Below are positions 54,342-63,845 of a stretch of 64,000 nt of DNA, in pieces. The notes below the pieces were generated by a model. It was not told where the DNA came from and ran no database searches. It saw only the letters and a program-made list of their open reading frames with translations. The position numbers and the translations under genes are program-made. The stretch spans positions 3,342,509-3,406,508 of the forward strand of contig NZ_BDFO01000001.1 of the NCBI RefSeq assembly GCF_001748245.1, written 5' to 3'. Each line of letters begins with the position of its first letter. Within the stretch, counting starts at the first letter, position 1. This DNA is from Oligoflexus tunisiensis (lineage in GTDB: Bacteria; Bdellovibrionota_B; Oligoflexia; Oligoflexales; Oligoflexaceae).

Positions 54342-55184
54342 CTAATGCAACGCTTTGATCTCGGCAATGATCTGGTCCCAATCCCCCCGATGCAACTCAT
54401 GCCCCGCACCTTTCAGGGCAACGAGCCGGGCCTTGGGGATGACACGAGCCAGGTATTCCGCATGCGGGAAGGGGAGGACCGGATCATCCGTCCCCTGGAC
54501 CACCAGAGTCGGGGCCTGGATAGAGGGCAGCTGGCCGCTGGCCCATTCCCCGCCGCTCAGGAGGGCATGATTGAAACTGCTCCGCAGGTTGGTGGAACGG
54601 TGATAGTCCTCAACCGCTGTGGCACGGATCAGGGACTCATCAAAAGGATGGCGGGTTCCTGCGGTAATCCGCCAGCCGGCCACCATGAAATCCAGCGCGA
54701 GGGCTTCGTTGGACCAGTCCATCGATCCCGAGTTTGCATGATGATCGAGCACCTTTTGTCCGATCGGCGGCAGTACGATGCCTTCCGGCACAGCCACAGG
54801 GCCCGAGATAAGAAGAACGAGCCTCTCGACGCGATCCGGATGCTTGAGAGCCATCAGCTGAGCGATCATTCCACCCAGCGAGGCGCCGGCCACTGTCGCG
54901 GATTTCACACCGTAGCCGTCGAGGATCGCCACAGCATCCTCCATCATGTCGTCGAGGGAATAATGGATGGTGCCTGGCTCATAGCAGGTGGAGCGGCCGG
55001 TATCACGATGATCAAAACGGATGACGAAATAGCCCGCCTGAGCGAGGCGCTCGCAAAATTCCTGAGGCCACCAGAGCATCGAAGCGCAGGCGCCCATAAT
55101 CAGAAGCAGGGCCGGTTGGTGAGGCTGACCAAAGGCTTCGGTGCAGAGTTCCGCGCCATGGGTGGGGATCATGCGTTCAGTCAT
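54342..55184 (-). CDS. alpha/beta hydrolase
   Basis: 280 residues. Core features of the epoxide-hydrolase/carboxylesterase-like branch: HRDTGRS after strand 4, nucleophile GASLGG, APTLVVQGTDDPVLP near the catalytic Asp, and final His in GAGHELHRG. Resembles enzymes annotated as esterases, polyketide-tailoring or lactone hydrolases. Soluble. AAGGAGG precedes the ATG. It stands apart from the biosynthetic operon, so no link is claimed. Confidence 0.86.
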   Translation of the reverse strand: MTERMIPTHGAELCTEAFGQPHQPALLLIMGACASMLWWPQEFCERLAQAGYFVIRFDHRDTGRSTCYEPGTIHYSLDDMMEDAVAILDGYGVKSATVAGASLGGMIAQLMALKHPDRVERLVLLISGPVAVPEGIVLPPIGQKVLDHHANSGSMDWSNEALALDFMVAGWRITAGTRHPFDESLIRATAVEDYHRSTNLRSSFNHALLSGGEWASGQLPSIQAPTLVVQGTDDPVLPFPHAEYLARVIPKARLVALKGAGHELHRGDWDQIIAEIKALH

Positions 55185-55271
55185 AGTCTGTCCTCCTTGG
55201 CAGAAGAACAGTCAGTATAAAGGCAAAAGGTCGCGGGTGCCACCCTGCAAGGCAGGGCGGCCATCCGAAGG

Positions 55272-55634
55272 TTACGGAGTCGTGGTCGGACGTGTTGTGT
55301 CCGTTGGTGTTGTAGGAGTGGTGGTGCCGGGCTGCGGACAGGCTGGGTCAACCTTGGTTGGATCATAGCCGGGAGAGCTAGGATCTGGACAGTTTGGAGT
55401 TGGAGCTGGCTGATTCAAGTTCGTGCCAGTCGTGGTGTCCGTGGTTGTGCCCGTCGTGTCAGTGCCGGTGGTTCCTGTTGTATCAGGAGCCGTTGTCCCT
55501 GTTGTGTCAGGAGCTGTCTGGGTTTGAGGCTCAGCGTTGTTATTGTTGCCTTCCATTCCTGTATTTTTCTTCGTACAGGAGACTGCAACCAAAGACAGCA
55601 GCAGCGCAGTCGAGATGCTAATGGATCGTTTCAT
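55272..55634 (-). CDS. Thr/Pro-rich repeat lipoprotein
   Basis: 120-residue predicted lipoprotein with lipobox LVAVSC. The body is low-complexity: repeats of DTTGTT and APDTTGTT (about residues 40-75), then a Cys-containing piece (PNCPDPSSPGYDPTKVDPACP) and a Thr/Pro tail. Likely an extended, surface-exposed spacer or stalk; no catalytic domain. AAGGG precedes the ATG. Low-complexity lipoproteins of this kind occur in many Gram-negatives without assigned function. Confidence 0.7.
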   Translation of the reverse strand: MKRSISISTALLLSLVAVSCTKKNTGMEGNNNNAEPQTQTAPDTTGTTAPDTTGTTGTDTTGTTTDTTTGTNLNQPAPTPNCPDPSSPGYDPTKVDPACPQPGTTTPTTPTDTTRPTTTP

Positions 55635-55784
55635 AGTATCACCCTTTCGAAAATTGATAACAACTCAAAGGACCTCCTGCAATGTGCACAGTTCGTACCA
55701 GCTTGTAAAGATCCGACAAACAAGACAGGCCGCGGGTTTGATCACATTGATTTTTCGACGGAGGGTGAAGATTCTGTATAGGCT

Positions 55785-57185
55785 TTAGAAAGCGGCTGAT
55801 CGTGTCACGGTCGAGCCATCGGTCAGGTGATACGTAATGATAGCCTCTGTCGCTGCTTTGGTGCAGGAATAACTGGTGGCGTAAGGCACCTCAACGTAAG
55901 GTTCCACGCAGCCAGTCAATGTCAGAGACTGGGCACCGATGATGTTACTGGGAATCACGCTCACGGTCGCTCCCGAGCCATTGATCGACACATAAGGCTT
56001 CAGAAAAATGGAGGCGGTTACCTCTGCCATCAACGTTTCGTCCTTGCGGTATTGCACAATCACATGCCGGGTCCCGTTGGTAGGGGTTAAGGTCACATTT
56101 ACCGAGTCGCTGTAGGGGACCCACTGGAACGTGCTCTCGCTGGCCACCACATTGCCGCTGATGAACATACTCACGTTGTCGCCTGGCAGGTAATCAAATT
56201 GAGGCAGGATGACGACGTCGGGCTCGTCCGTCCACAAAGCCTGGTTCTGAAAGGCGACAGAGCCGGGGACATAGCTGCGGTCGTAGCTGATGGTCAGCGG
56301 AATGTCCTCACAAAAATTTCCAGCCGCATCGCGGATTTTCACCGTGAGCGACTTGGTGCCTTCTCCTGGCGACAGCATGAGGGCTTCAACCGTAGCCTCT
56401 TCGAAGCTGCGGTACTCTTTAACCGTTTCGACATCACCTTCCACGCGAAAGGCGAGCGGGCCATCATTGACGGCCTGGATTCGGATCCGGACGTACCCGG
56501 TGGCTGTCGTCAAGGCCACAGGGGAGGCGCTGCACTCTGTGGGGGGCTGGCTCTTGCGGGCAATCTGCGTTTCCATGACCGGACCGTCGGTGCCAAAGAT
56601 ATTGCGATACTTCACCTTAAGATTTTTGATGCCGTCGCCCTCACTCAATTGAATGAGGACCTGATCATCACCCGGAATGTCATAGTATTGTCCAGCCGAC
56701 AGGGATGCCTCCAAATCCCCCTCCACCCAGACTTCGCGCACGTTGCTCCCCCGGGTGGACGGCAGGACGAGGTAGACCCAGGCATCGGCGCTGGCATCCT
56801 CGGAAAAGTAGGGCTCGGGCTCGGGGGGCACCTCCGGGCTGGATTTCCAGACGATCTTATCCTGCAGGTAGGCTTTGCCGTTTTCCTGATACAGGGTGAT
56901 GGTCAGGGTGACCTCACCGAATTGATCGGCGGTCAAGGCTATGGCTTCACGGACATCCAGCACGGTATCCAGGGGGACGTCGGCCACGAATCCTGTGCCG
57001 CTCAGACTGAATTTGGGTTTGAAATCGCCGAGGATTTCGAGACGCAAAACATTGGTGGTCGTGGCGGTGGCTTCGCGCTCCAGATAGTATTTGATGAGCC
57101 CCGTGTTCGACCCGCTGCCACAGGCGCTCAGGACGAGGGCGAAGCCTAGCGTGAAAAGTCGCAGCAGCATCTTAGGGGCCGTCAT
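55785..57185 (-). CDS. Ig-like repeat lipoprotein
   Basis: 466 residues. Lipobox LSAC after a hydrophobic start (MLLRLFTLGFALVLSAC). The rest is built from several beta-sandwich-like repeats of about 95 residues (recurring GTKSLTVKIRDAAGNFCEDIP, GDGIKNLKVKYRNIFG, GTRHVIVQYRKD), typical Ig-like/cadherin-type folds. Possibly an adhesin or surface scaffold. ATG 57185 is used; GTG 57188 or ATG 57170 are alternatives. It overlaps the upstream lipoprotein gene by up to 14 bases, so the two form a unit. Confidence 0.72.
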   Translation of the reverse strand: MTAPKMLLRLFTLGFALVLSACGSGSNTGLIKYYLEREATATTTNVLRLEILGDFKPKFSLSGTGFVADVPLDTVLDVREAIALTADQFGEVTLTITLYQENGKAYLQDKIVWKSSPEVPPEPEPYFSEDASADAWVYLVLPSTRGSNVREVWVEGDLEASLSAGQYYDIPGDDQVLIQLSEGDGIKNLKVKYRNIFGTDGPVMETQIARKSQPPTECSASPVALTTATGYVRIRIQAVNDGPLAFRVEGDVETVKEYRSFEEATVEALMLSPGEGTKSLTVKIRDAAGNFCEDIPLTISYDRSYVPGSVAFQNQALWTDEPDVVILPQFDYLPGDNVSMFISGNVVASESTFQWVPYSDSVNVTLTPTNGTRHVIVQYRKDETLMAEVTASIFLKPYVSINGSGATVSVIPSNIIGAQSLTLTGCVEPYVEVPYATSYSCTKAATEAIITYHLTDGSTVTRSAAF

Positions 57186-58215
57186 CACTCTGGGTAATGG
57201 TCGTCACCCGGATATAAAACCAGGTGTAGGACGGTCCGGATTTCAGCACAAACACCATATTGGGATGGGTCACGATCGGCATTGTCCCTGCGAGCACCAT
57301 CACATCCGCATCACCGGTATCCGCTGTAATAAAGCCACCGTTGGCCAGAACCGGGGTGCCCTGTCCGGCCTCAAATGCGTCCGTGGTCATATCAATCTGC
57401 GTGCCGCCGGCCGCTGCGGTAAAGATATCTTCCAGGTCGGTGAGATCAGGACCAGGAACCCCATAGGTATCCTCGGCCAGGGCCATATAGATCGAACTCA
57501 GAGCCACGTCATCGCAAAGGATATTGACGCCTGTGCCTGTCACCGCGTTATTGCATTCGAGCTGGAAGCGGAATTCGCCATTCCCATCGGCGGTGATGTC
57601 GACCAGTTCCACCTGCGCGATGGAAAAATTCGGAGCCGCTTGCCCATTCACGTTCAAGGTCGCCGATTCCCGCACCACAGCCTCACCCAGCGTTTCCGTA
57701 TCCCCTTGAGTGACTTCCGAAAACTGATAGTGAATATCCCCGCCGGCGACCACCGGATTGGCGATGGTACTGACAACGGTGACCGTCAATTCATCAGCAG
57801 GGTTGGCGGCGGCCACTTCAAAGGTCGCGACGTCACCCACCAGCCAGGTATCAAATTCAGAACCGACCTTGGGGGTATAAGTTTTGCTATTCAAGGTAAA
57901 CGTTGTGAGCTTGGCGAGGCAGTTGCGGTCGAATTCATAAACTTCAAGATAAGCCTTGGTTTCCGTCACAGTCGCCGTATGGGTCGAGACACAGTCGGTG
58001 AGTGATACGGAAAAGGCGGTGGCATCCGCGGCCAGACTCAAACCTGTTTCGCTGGTGGTGACTTTCACGGGAAAGTTGAAGGTCCGGCGTTTGAGGGTCG
58101 TGGTCGTGGAGCTTTCCGTGTCCTCATCCGTATATTGAACCGGCTCCTCCGCACCACAGGCAGTAGCCAGCGTGAGGGCAAGCACGGCTTTGATGATAGG
58201 TTTGCATTTCAACAT
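57172..58215 (-). CDS. beta-rich lipoprotein, partner of Ig-like lipoprotein
   Basis: 347 residues. Lipobox TLATAC (Cys 20), a Glu/Asp/Thr-rich linker, then a beta-rich Thr/Val/Ala-rich region with repeated TTTT tracts and four to five Cys. No family recognised. First gene of a two-gene lipoprotein unit, divergent from an outer-membrane barrel gene. A palindrome CTTACCGTAAG sits just upstream of its ribosome site. Could be a surface matrix or adhesion component. Confidence 0.68.
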   Translation of the reverse strand: MLKCKPIIKAVLALTLATACGAEEPVQYTDEDTESSTTTTLKRRTFNFPVKVTTSETGLSLAADATAFSVSLTDCVSTHTATVTETKAYLEVYEFDRNCLAKLTTFTLNSKTYTPKVGSEFDTWLVGDVATFEVAAANPADELTVTVVSTIANPVVAGGDIHYQFSEVTQGDTETLGEAVVRESATLNVNGQAAPNFSIAQVELVDITADGNGEFRFQLECNNAVTGTGVNILCDDVALSSIYMALAEDTYGVPGPDLTDLEDIFTAAAGGTQIDMTTDAFEAGQGTPVLANGGFITADTGDADVMVLAGTMPIVTHPNMVFVLKSGPSYTWFYIRVTTITQSDDGP

Positions 58216-58227
58216 GACTGTTTCCTT

Positions 58228-58238
58228 CTTACCGTAAG
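58228..58238. promoter_or_regulatory. CTTACCGTAAG palindrome before lipoprotein gene
   Basis: An 11-base perfect inverted repeat ends immediately before the AAGGAA ribosome site of the lipoprotein gene. It could be a small operator or an RNA hairpin hindering translation. Confidence 0.25.
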
Positions 58239-58452
58239 GTCATGATCGTTCCGCACAGGAAACTCTTCATAACAAGGCGATCGGCACAAATGATAATGGT
58301 CTGAATGCTTCCGAATAAATTTGCAGTTTCAAAAGGCTGGGCTGCTTTCAACCCTGGCTTACCTTGCCGTAAGAGTGTTTTTCCGGGCGTTTTCGATACT
58401 TCCGGAAGGGCAGGATGCGACCGATAAAGAGGAAGCGATCAGGAGTGCCGTC

Positions 58453-59139
58453 GTGCTGCGAACCTGCCTTTTCCTGGGACAACTGCTGCTTCTCCTCCTC
58501 TGCGGAGAGGCCTGGGCGGGTTTGACTTTGATGGGCGGGGCCGGGGCGACGGCCGGCACTTTGACGAAAACGGGTTCACCGCTCCTGAACAAGGGCTACA
58601 ACTATTCCTTTCAGCTCAGTTATATCCCCGGAACTTTGCGCAAGCCCTGGCCCATGGTCATGGGCGTTCAAATCAAACAGCTCAAATTGAATTTCACCGA
58701 GGATGGGGTCAGGAAGCGCGCGACCTATAATCTCTACGGAGCCCATCTCGGGCTCTCGATGGTCCTGACGCCCACGTTTTCCATGCAGATCAGCGGGGAA
58801 TATTATGGAACGGCGAATTTCTCGGTGCTATCGACCCATCAGGTTCGATTGAATGGCAGCAACTACAAATACTCCACCTGGGAACAGTACAGCGGGCCCG
58901 CCGCATCAGGAGCGCGGCTGCAGGTGGTGCATGACAAGGCTGATGGGCAATTTTCGGCGCGGAGCCGCTATCGCAGTGGTGTGGGGTTGAGTGTTGTGCA
59001 ACAAAGTTTCGGCAAGGAAAGCACCAAAATCACCACATCGGATCATGATCTGACCCCTGGCGAAACCACCACGCAGTCCACGGTGTCCTACCGTCTTATG
59101 CTGATCAGCGTTGATCTTTTCATCGGGCTGGCGTTCTAA
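58453..59139 (+). CDS. outer-membrane beta-barrel-like protein
   Basis: 228 residues from GTG 58453, with AGGAG 7 bases upstream; this start gives a clean signal peptide (CLFLGQLLLLLLCGEAWA), while the earlier in-frame ATG 58321 would put it 45 residues in. The mature part alternates amphipathic strands with aromatic girdles (MQISGEYYG) and ends ISVDLFIGLAF with terminal Phe, as in outer-membrane barrels. Size fits an 8-10-strand barrel. Ligand or cargo unknown. Confidence 0.68.
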   Translation: MLRTCLFLGQLLLLLLCGEAWAGLTLMGGAGATAGTLTKTGSPLLNKGYNYSFQLSYIPGTLRKPWPMVMGVQIKQLKLNFTEDGVRKRATYNLYGAHLGLSMVLTPTFSMQISGEYYGTANFSVLSTHQVRLNGSNYKYSTWEQYSGPAASGARLQVVHDKADGQFSARSRYRSGVGLSVVQQSFGKESTKITTSDHDLTPGETTTQSTVSYRLMLISVDLFIGLAF

Positions 59140-59165
59140 GCTTGGGGACACCTCCCTCCGTTCGC

Positions 59166-60686
59166 TTACCCGGGCAGCAGCAAAAGGTGATCCCTCAAGG
59201 ACCACCATTGTTTGGCCTCATTCTGAGTCCAGACCCCCGCATCAGCCGAGGCTCTCAGCTCGCTCTCCAGCGTCTCCATGTTGGGTGGCCGGTGCAATGG
59301 GTTCTTTTCAACACACATCATGATCAATCGGACGAGCGCGGGAGGCAGGTCCGGCCTGTGCTCGGCCAGGTTTCGAGGTGTCGTATGCAGCACATCATAG
59401 AGCAGGCCAGCCTCGTGGGTCGCATCAAAGAGGTTACAACCACTCAGCATCTTATAAGCGACGACACCCAGGGAGTAAATATCGCTGCGCTCATTGGCTG
59501 CCAAGGGCTGAATCAAAAGCTCTGGCGCGATATAACCAGGCGTCCCGCGCAGCTGACTGGAAAGAGAGTCTGTCGTTTCCGAAGGCACAAGGCTCTTGAT
59601 GCTTTTCACCAGGCCGAAATCAACGACTTTGACGAAGTCGTAGACTCCTCCGAGCCGGCAGACCATGATATTGAGAGGTTTGATGTCACGGTGTATCAGG
59701 CCCAGAGCATGGGCCTCCTTCAGAGAACCACAGATCTGCAGAAGAAGATGGATGGCCCTCCTCCAGGGCATGCGTGTCTCGACCTCGATGAGCCTGGCTA
59801 AACTGATTCCCTGGAGATACTCCATCACATAGTAGAAACACTCGTCGACGGTGCGACCAAAATCATAGACGGCCACCGTGTTGGGGTGAGTCAGCTTACA
59901 GGTGGCGCGAACCTCGGCTTCAAAGCGATTGAGGGAATCGGGTTTATCGCGATCCTTCTTCAGGATTTTAATGGCGGCAGGCCTTTTCAGAAACTCATGC
60001 CTGGCTAAATAAATCTCTCCAATCCCTCCCTCCGCTATTTTCCTCAGCAAGCGATACTGCCCCATGCGGTCGCCCAGGCGAGCGGCAGGACGCATCCGGA
60101 TCATGGCGAAATAGTTCAGGGCTGCGAAGAGGCTCGCGGTGCCGCAAAGGATAATCATGGCCATATAGAGCGTATCCGCGAAGCGCAACGTAACAAAGGC
60201 TTCGCCAGCGTCAACTTCCGTGATCAAACCGAAAAGCAGGCTGGGATGCCAGCGCCAGGCCCCAACGACCTCCATACCACGATAGTCCCGGTAAGGTTCG
60301 AGAACGTGGCCCTGCATCTCATCTGAATATTCGCGAGGGCGTTCCAAAGCCTTCGAGACGATCCTGGTAAACGGCCAGTCCTCCCTATAATTTTTCGGGC
60401 GAAAGCCTTCCGTCAAATTTCCTCCAGGATCCTTGAGGGCGATATTGAGACCGGCCGGTTGTCCTTTGTTGAGAAGCCCGGCTGCGACCAGTTGGTCGTT
60501 GAAACGGCTTTCCGAGACCATAAAACCTTGTCTGTTGAAGGCATAGGTTTCTCCCGATTCTCCCCAGCGTCCCACTTTAATAATTCGATCAAAACTGCCC
60601 GAAGTGTTGACCGACAGAGCCAGACCGGCAAGTATGCGCCCGGACTTATCCCGGATTGGGGCGGCGAACCAGGAAACATATTCCAT
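59166..60686 (-). CDS. Ser/Thr kinase, C-terminal part of split gene
   Basis: Open frame of 506 residues: second half of a periplasmic Cache-like sensor (EYVSWFAAPIRDKSGRILAG, residues about 1-165), one membrane helix (MAMIILCGTASLFAALNYF) and a complete Hanks kinase: glycine loop IAEGGIGEIYLA, catalytic Lys in AIKILK, HRDIKPLNIM, DFGLV and GTPGYIAPE. The ATG at 60686 has no good ribosome site and falls in the middle of the Cache domain, whose first half lies in the upstream frame. The two overlap by 41 bases. It is best read as one gene interrupted by a +1 frameshift. Confidence 0.8.
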   Translation of the reverse strand: MEYVSWFAAPIRDKSGRILAGLALSVNTSGSFDRIIKVGRWGESGETYAFNRQGFMVSESRFNDQLVAAGLLNKGQPAGLNIALKDPGGNLTEGFRPKNYREDWPFTRIVSKALERPREYSDEMQGHVLEPYRDYRGMEVVGAWRWHPSLLFGLITEVDAGEAFVTLRFADTLYMAMIILCGTASLFAALNYFAMIRMRPAARLGDRMGQYRLLRKIAEGGIGEIYLARHEFLKRPAAIKILKKDRDKPDSLNRFEAEVRATCKLTHPNTVAVYDFGRTVDECFYYVMEYLQGISLARLIEVETRMPWRRAIHLLLQICGSLKEAHALGLIHRDIKPLNIMVCRLGGVYDFVKVVDFGLVKSIKSLVPSETTDSLSSQLRGTPGYIAPELLIQPLAANERSDIYSLGVVAYKMLSGCNLFDATHEAGLLYDVLHTTPRNLAEHRPDLPPALVRLIMMCVEKNPLHRPPNMETLESELRASADAGVWTQNEAKQWWSLRDHLLLLPG

Positions 60687-61473
60687 CCTGGACCATCAAT
60701 TCCTTTTCCTGAAATGCTGATCCAATCAATCGTTTGGGTATAAAAAGGTTTTCACCTTTCAGGACCTGATTGGCCACGCTCATCAGCTGGGTGTCCGGGA
60801 GAAACCGGTTGCCAACCATTTTGTCCACATCACAGCTCACGGCTCGATAGGTATCATCGACAATGACAAAGTGTCCGAATGGTCCCGCTCGCAAGGTGCT
60901 TGCGAACAATTTCTGAATTTCCGCCTGGGCTGGCGCGGACCTGATTTCTTCATAGGGGTTCTGGCTGGTTCTGGAAATCCGGAGCAGTTCCCTGAGAGCG
61001 GGTTGCTCCCCAAGCGCTTCAGCCCACCGCTCCACTTCCTTCGTGCGATGTTCCGACCAAAGTTCAATGGACAGGAAATTGGAATTCAGAATGCTGTCCA
61101 TGTGCCCTGCGACCTCCCTCTTCAGGATGGCGTGCAGCGTGTTGCGACCTGCCGAGGCAGCTGCGAGCAGGACCAGCATGATACCCAGGAGCAAGGCGAA
61201 TCGAATCACCTTCTTTTGCAGGAGACGTTGGATGCCGGCCTGGATCGCATTGGCTTTTGTGGGTTCGAAAGCCACAGACAAGGGGCGAAGGTCGGACGGG
61301 TTCGATTCCGATGTGCTTTCATGATAAGACAGAAGCGATTCCACCTCACACCGGATATCCTCGCGGCCTTTGCGCTTGGCGGCGATCAAGGAAGGCCTCT
61401 GCTCCTTATCCACTTGAAGAGCTTGATGAAAGATTATTTTGGCTTGTGCGTAAGCATCAGGATCCAAGCTCAT
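60646..61473 (-). CDS. Ser/Thr kinase, N-terminal sensor part of split gene
   Basis: 275 residues, starting with a helix segment (FHQALQVDKEQRPSLIAAKR, then VESLLSYHEST) typical of N-termini of bacterial Hanks kinases, then a membrane helix (about 92-110) and the first half of a Cache-like periplasmic sensor. The frame ends in VQDGICFLVRRPNPG; a +1 shift at VQDG would instead read EYVSWFAAP and continue into the kinase. Without that shift this protein is a sensor fragment lacking a kinase. A biological pseudogene, regulated frameshift or sequence error are all possible. Confidence 0.75.
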   Translation of the reverse strand: MSLDPDAYAQAKIIFHQALQVDKEQRPSLIAAKRKGREDIRCEVESLLSYHESTSESNPSDLRPLSVAFEPTKANAIQAGIQRLLQKKVIRFALLLGIMLVLLAAASAGRNTLHAILKREVAGHMDSILNSNFLSIELWSEHRTKEVERWAEALGEQPALRELLRISRTSQNPYEEIRSAPAQAEIQKLFASTLRAGPFGHFVIVDDTYRAVSCDVDKMVGNRFLPDTQLMSVANQVLKGENLFIPKRLIGSAFQEKELMVQDGICFLVRRPNPG

Positions 61474-61659
61474 ACGTTCGACTCTGTGGCACAGTTTTGG
61501 CTATGGCAAGAGTCAGCGTAGCCGAAAACGAAAAAATCCGCTGCTGGAATTTCAGACAGCAGGTTTTACATACCAAAGTTTAGGGATCGAACCGAAGGCC
61601 ACTGAACGACAGACCTTTCGGATGTCTGCCGCCCAGGGGATTTGGATAGGCACCAGGGC

Positions 61660-62961
61660 TCAGAATGCAGCCGGCCAGGCGTTGTCCTCTTCTCCGGTGA
61701 CGACAGCGCGTTGGGCGCGATCGAAGCCGCTGAGGATCTGCCGATAGGTTTGGCTGCGACCGAGGAAGGCCTCCATCAGTGCTACGTTATTATTCGCGTT
61801 GGCATGGAAATAACTCGGCATGGCGTTGGTGATGATGTCGAAGAATTTCGAAGGTTCATAGCCGGGATTCACGGTGGCATGGGCATCGCGCAGGGCATTG
61901 TCCACATAGGCGAAGGTATCGCAGCCGTTGACAAAGAACAGCTGGTACTGGCCGGTCTGGAACGATCCCATGCGCGCGAGAGCCCGGATGTTGGCACCAA
62001 GACCTGAGTGGCCGTTATAGGACACAAGGTCGGATATCTTCGTGCGCTCGTTGTAGCGTGCCTTGAACGTTTCATCGGCGCTGAGAATGCCATCGATCAG
62101 CAGAATATCCACATCCAGGGTGCCTTCGGGCGTATTGAAGATCATGTGGATGGCAGGATAGTCCACGCCGGGACGGGTGCCTTCAGGAACGTCAACATCC
62201 TGCATTGCAGGTTCACCGAAGCGGCTGCGCAGCATGGAATACATTTCATTGTAAGCGGCAATCCCTGCATCCCGGTTGCTGGTGGCACCGTCTTCGTATT
62301 TGCCAAAGACGGCGGTGATCACCGCGCGATCATCCTCCCAGATCTTGGCATATTCCGGAGCCTTGCCCTCGGTATTTTCTGCACTGACATTCAGATGGAT
62401 GGCGAAACGCGAAACCAGTGCGGCATGCGCGGGATCGCTCATCAGCAACTGACAGTCGTCCGGTTGCGGACGGTAGTAGTACCAGAAGTTGCCGGTGGAT
62501 ACATCATGCGCACTGGAAGCGGCGCAGGCATCCTGAAAAGCGGTCACGAAACCGCGCATCGAGCGACTATCGCCACGCGCCGGCAGGATCAGTTCATAGC
62601 TGTCCGGCAGGGTACGATCGCGACGCCAGGCGACCAGAACCTTGGCCGCATAATGCACTTCAAAGCTGCCATCAGCCTGAGGAATTTTCTCATTGATGGT
62701 CAATTCCAAACGATTCAAATCCGCACCACCGCTGATGCCGTTGAGCTGTCCTGTCATGTAATTCAGCTGCGAACGAATTTGCCTTGTGATCGTGCTGTCA
62801 CTCGTTGCCGTTGTGCGAATCACCCCATTGGTGATCACGCCATCCACTCCGATCGAATGAGCCGAATCAATTTTCAGATCACTGGTCTCTGGTCCCTGTT
62901 CCGCGCAGGCCGTGAGTCCCAGGGCGGCAAGGGCCGCGAGAACTGTGCGTTTCATGAGCAT
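61660..62961 (-). CDS. lipoprotein of unknown function
   Basis: 433 residues from ATG 62961 (GGAG 5 bases upstream), lipobox GLTAC. The mature protein is mixed alpha/beta with motifs such as YYYRPQPDDCQLL, YPAIHMIFNTPEGTLDVDILLIDG and YQLFFVNGCDTFAYVD, the latter reminiscent of cell-surface peptidase or hydrolase strands, but I cannot name a family. Two conserved-looking Cys (about 185 and 335) may pair. Envelope location is predicted. Followed by the minus-strand kinase gene after 186 bases, so probably separate. Confidence 0.7.
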   Translation of the reverse strand: MLMKRTVLAALAALGLTACAEQGPETSDLKIDSAHSIGVDGVITNGVIRTTATSDSTITRQIRSQLNYMTGQLNGISGGADLNRLELTINEKIPQADGSFEVHYAAKVLVAWRRDRTLPDSYELILPARGDSRSMRGFVTAFQDACAASSAHDVSTGNFWYYYRPQPDDCQLLMSDPAHAALVSRFAIHLNVSAENTEGKAPEYAKIWEDDRAVITAVFGKYEDGATSNRDAGIAAYNEMYSMLRSRFGEPAMQDVDVPEGTRPGVDYPAIHMIFNTPEGTLDVDILLIDGILSADETFKARYNERTKISDLVSYNGHSGLGANIRALARMGSFQTGQYQLFFVNGCDTFAYVDNALRDAHATVNPGYEPSKFFDIITNAMPSYFHANANNNVALMEAFLGRSQTYRQILSGFDRAQRAVVTGEEDNAWPAAF

Positions 62962-63109
62962 ACTGTCTCCGTGTTGCATCGTTTTTCCGGTTCAACCACT
63001 CTCAGTAGAACACAGTCGAAACAACGCGAACAGTTTGCGGAAAATTTTTCCTGGCAGCGGGAAATTGCTGTTTGGCTCCCAAAGTTTATAGTCAAGAAGC
63101 CCCTGGGAC

Positions 63110-63604
63110 TCATTCAGGGCTTGCGTTCCAAACCATCGCGCCCCCTGGGGTGAAAAAAATCCCCAGTCCTATGAAGAAATCGTTGATGGATTTTCTTACG
63201 ATGCGTCCTCGCTTTTGGACCAGATCGTGGTCGATATCCCGCTCAACCACCCTCGCACCCGCAAAGAAAAGTGTATAATTCAAGGCCAGCGTTCCATAGT
63301 AGCTATGAAACTCCTGGGGCGGACCGACCTTGACATCAACCCACTGATTGATAAGGCCGAGGCTCAGATGAACCATGTTGGAGGTCATCCCGAATCGGCT
63401 GAAAGGATACGCAAGACCAAATTCCACGGCATTGCCGTCCTGAGTTGCAGTCAGGCCGAGTGTGTAATGGTCCTTGAGGAGGACTCCACCCGTGGCCCAA
63501 ACTTCACCCTTGGAAAATGGTGTGACGCGACCCCAAAGTCCAACAGCAAAGGCGGCATCGGCCCACAGCAGTATCGATATTGACAACGCTAACGTCCGTA
63601 TCAT
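63110..63604 (-). CDS. small outer-membrane-like protein
   Basis: 164 residues with signal peptide (ALSISILLWADAAFA) and amphipathic strand alternation (GEVWATGGVLLKDHYTLGLT, NAVEFGLAYPF), suggestive of a short beta-barrel, though it ends NASPE rather than in Phe. No family recognised. AAAGG precedes the ATG. Function unknown; an outer-membrane role is tentative. Confidence 0.58.
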   Translation of the reverse strand: MIRTLALSISILLWADAAFAVGLWGRVTPFSKGEVWATGGVLLKDHYTLGLTATQDGNAVEFGLAYPFSRFGMTSNMVHLSLGLINQWVDVKVGPPQEFHSYYGTLALNYTLFFAGARVVERDIDHDLVQKRGRIVRKSINDFFIGLGIFFTPGGAMVWNASPE

Positions 63605-63845
63605 CGTTTACCTTTCATGGACTTCAAAAGTAGTCCCTTGCTTTCTAACGAAGTCAACAACTTGAGTTGGAATGTACAATGTTCCGCGAGGGAACGGGAG
63701 GTAAGATTTCTGCATGGGATTCAGTCGGGTTGCAGCGATTCATACACAAGGAATCAAAGTGATCGTGCAATGGCGGCGTTTCCTGCCGGCATTGCATTTA
63801 CGGAGGCAGTCCTGATCCGGACCATACTTTGATCCGCTATGAACC
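63605..63845. other. intergenic stretch at window end
   Basis: A 241-base gap between the small membrane protein and the partial gene at the end of the window, both on the minus strand. Apart from a hairpin at 63767-63795 I see no feature I can support. Confidence 0.4.
63767..63795 (-). terminator. hairpin after partial gene
   Basis: GCAATG/CATTGC with an inner CGGC/GCCG, about 50 bases downstream of the partial gene's stop. No T-run, so a possible non-canonical terminator or RNA-stabilising hairpin. Confidence 0.3.
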
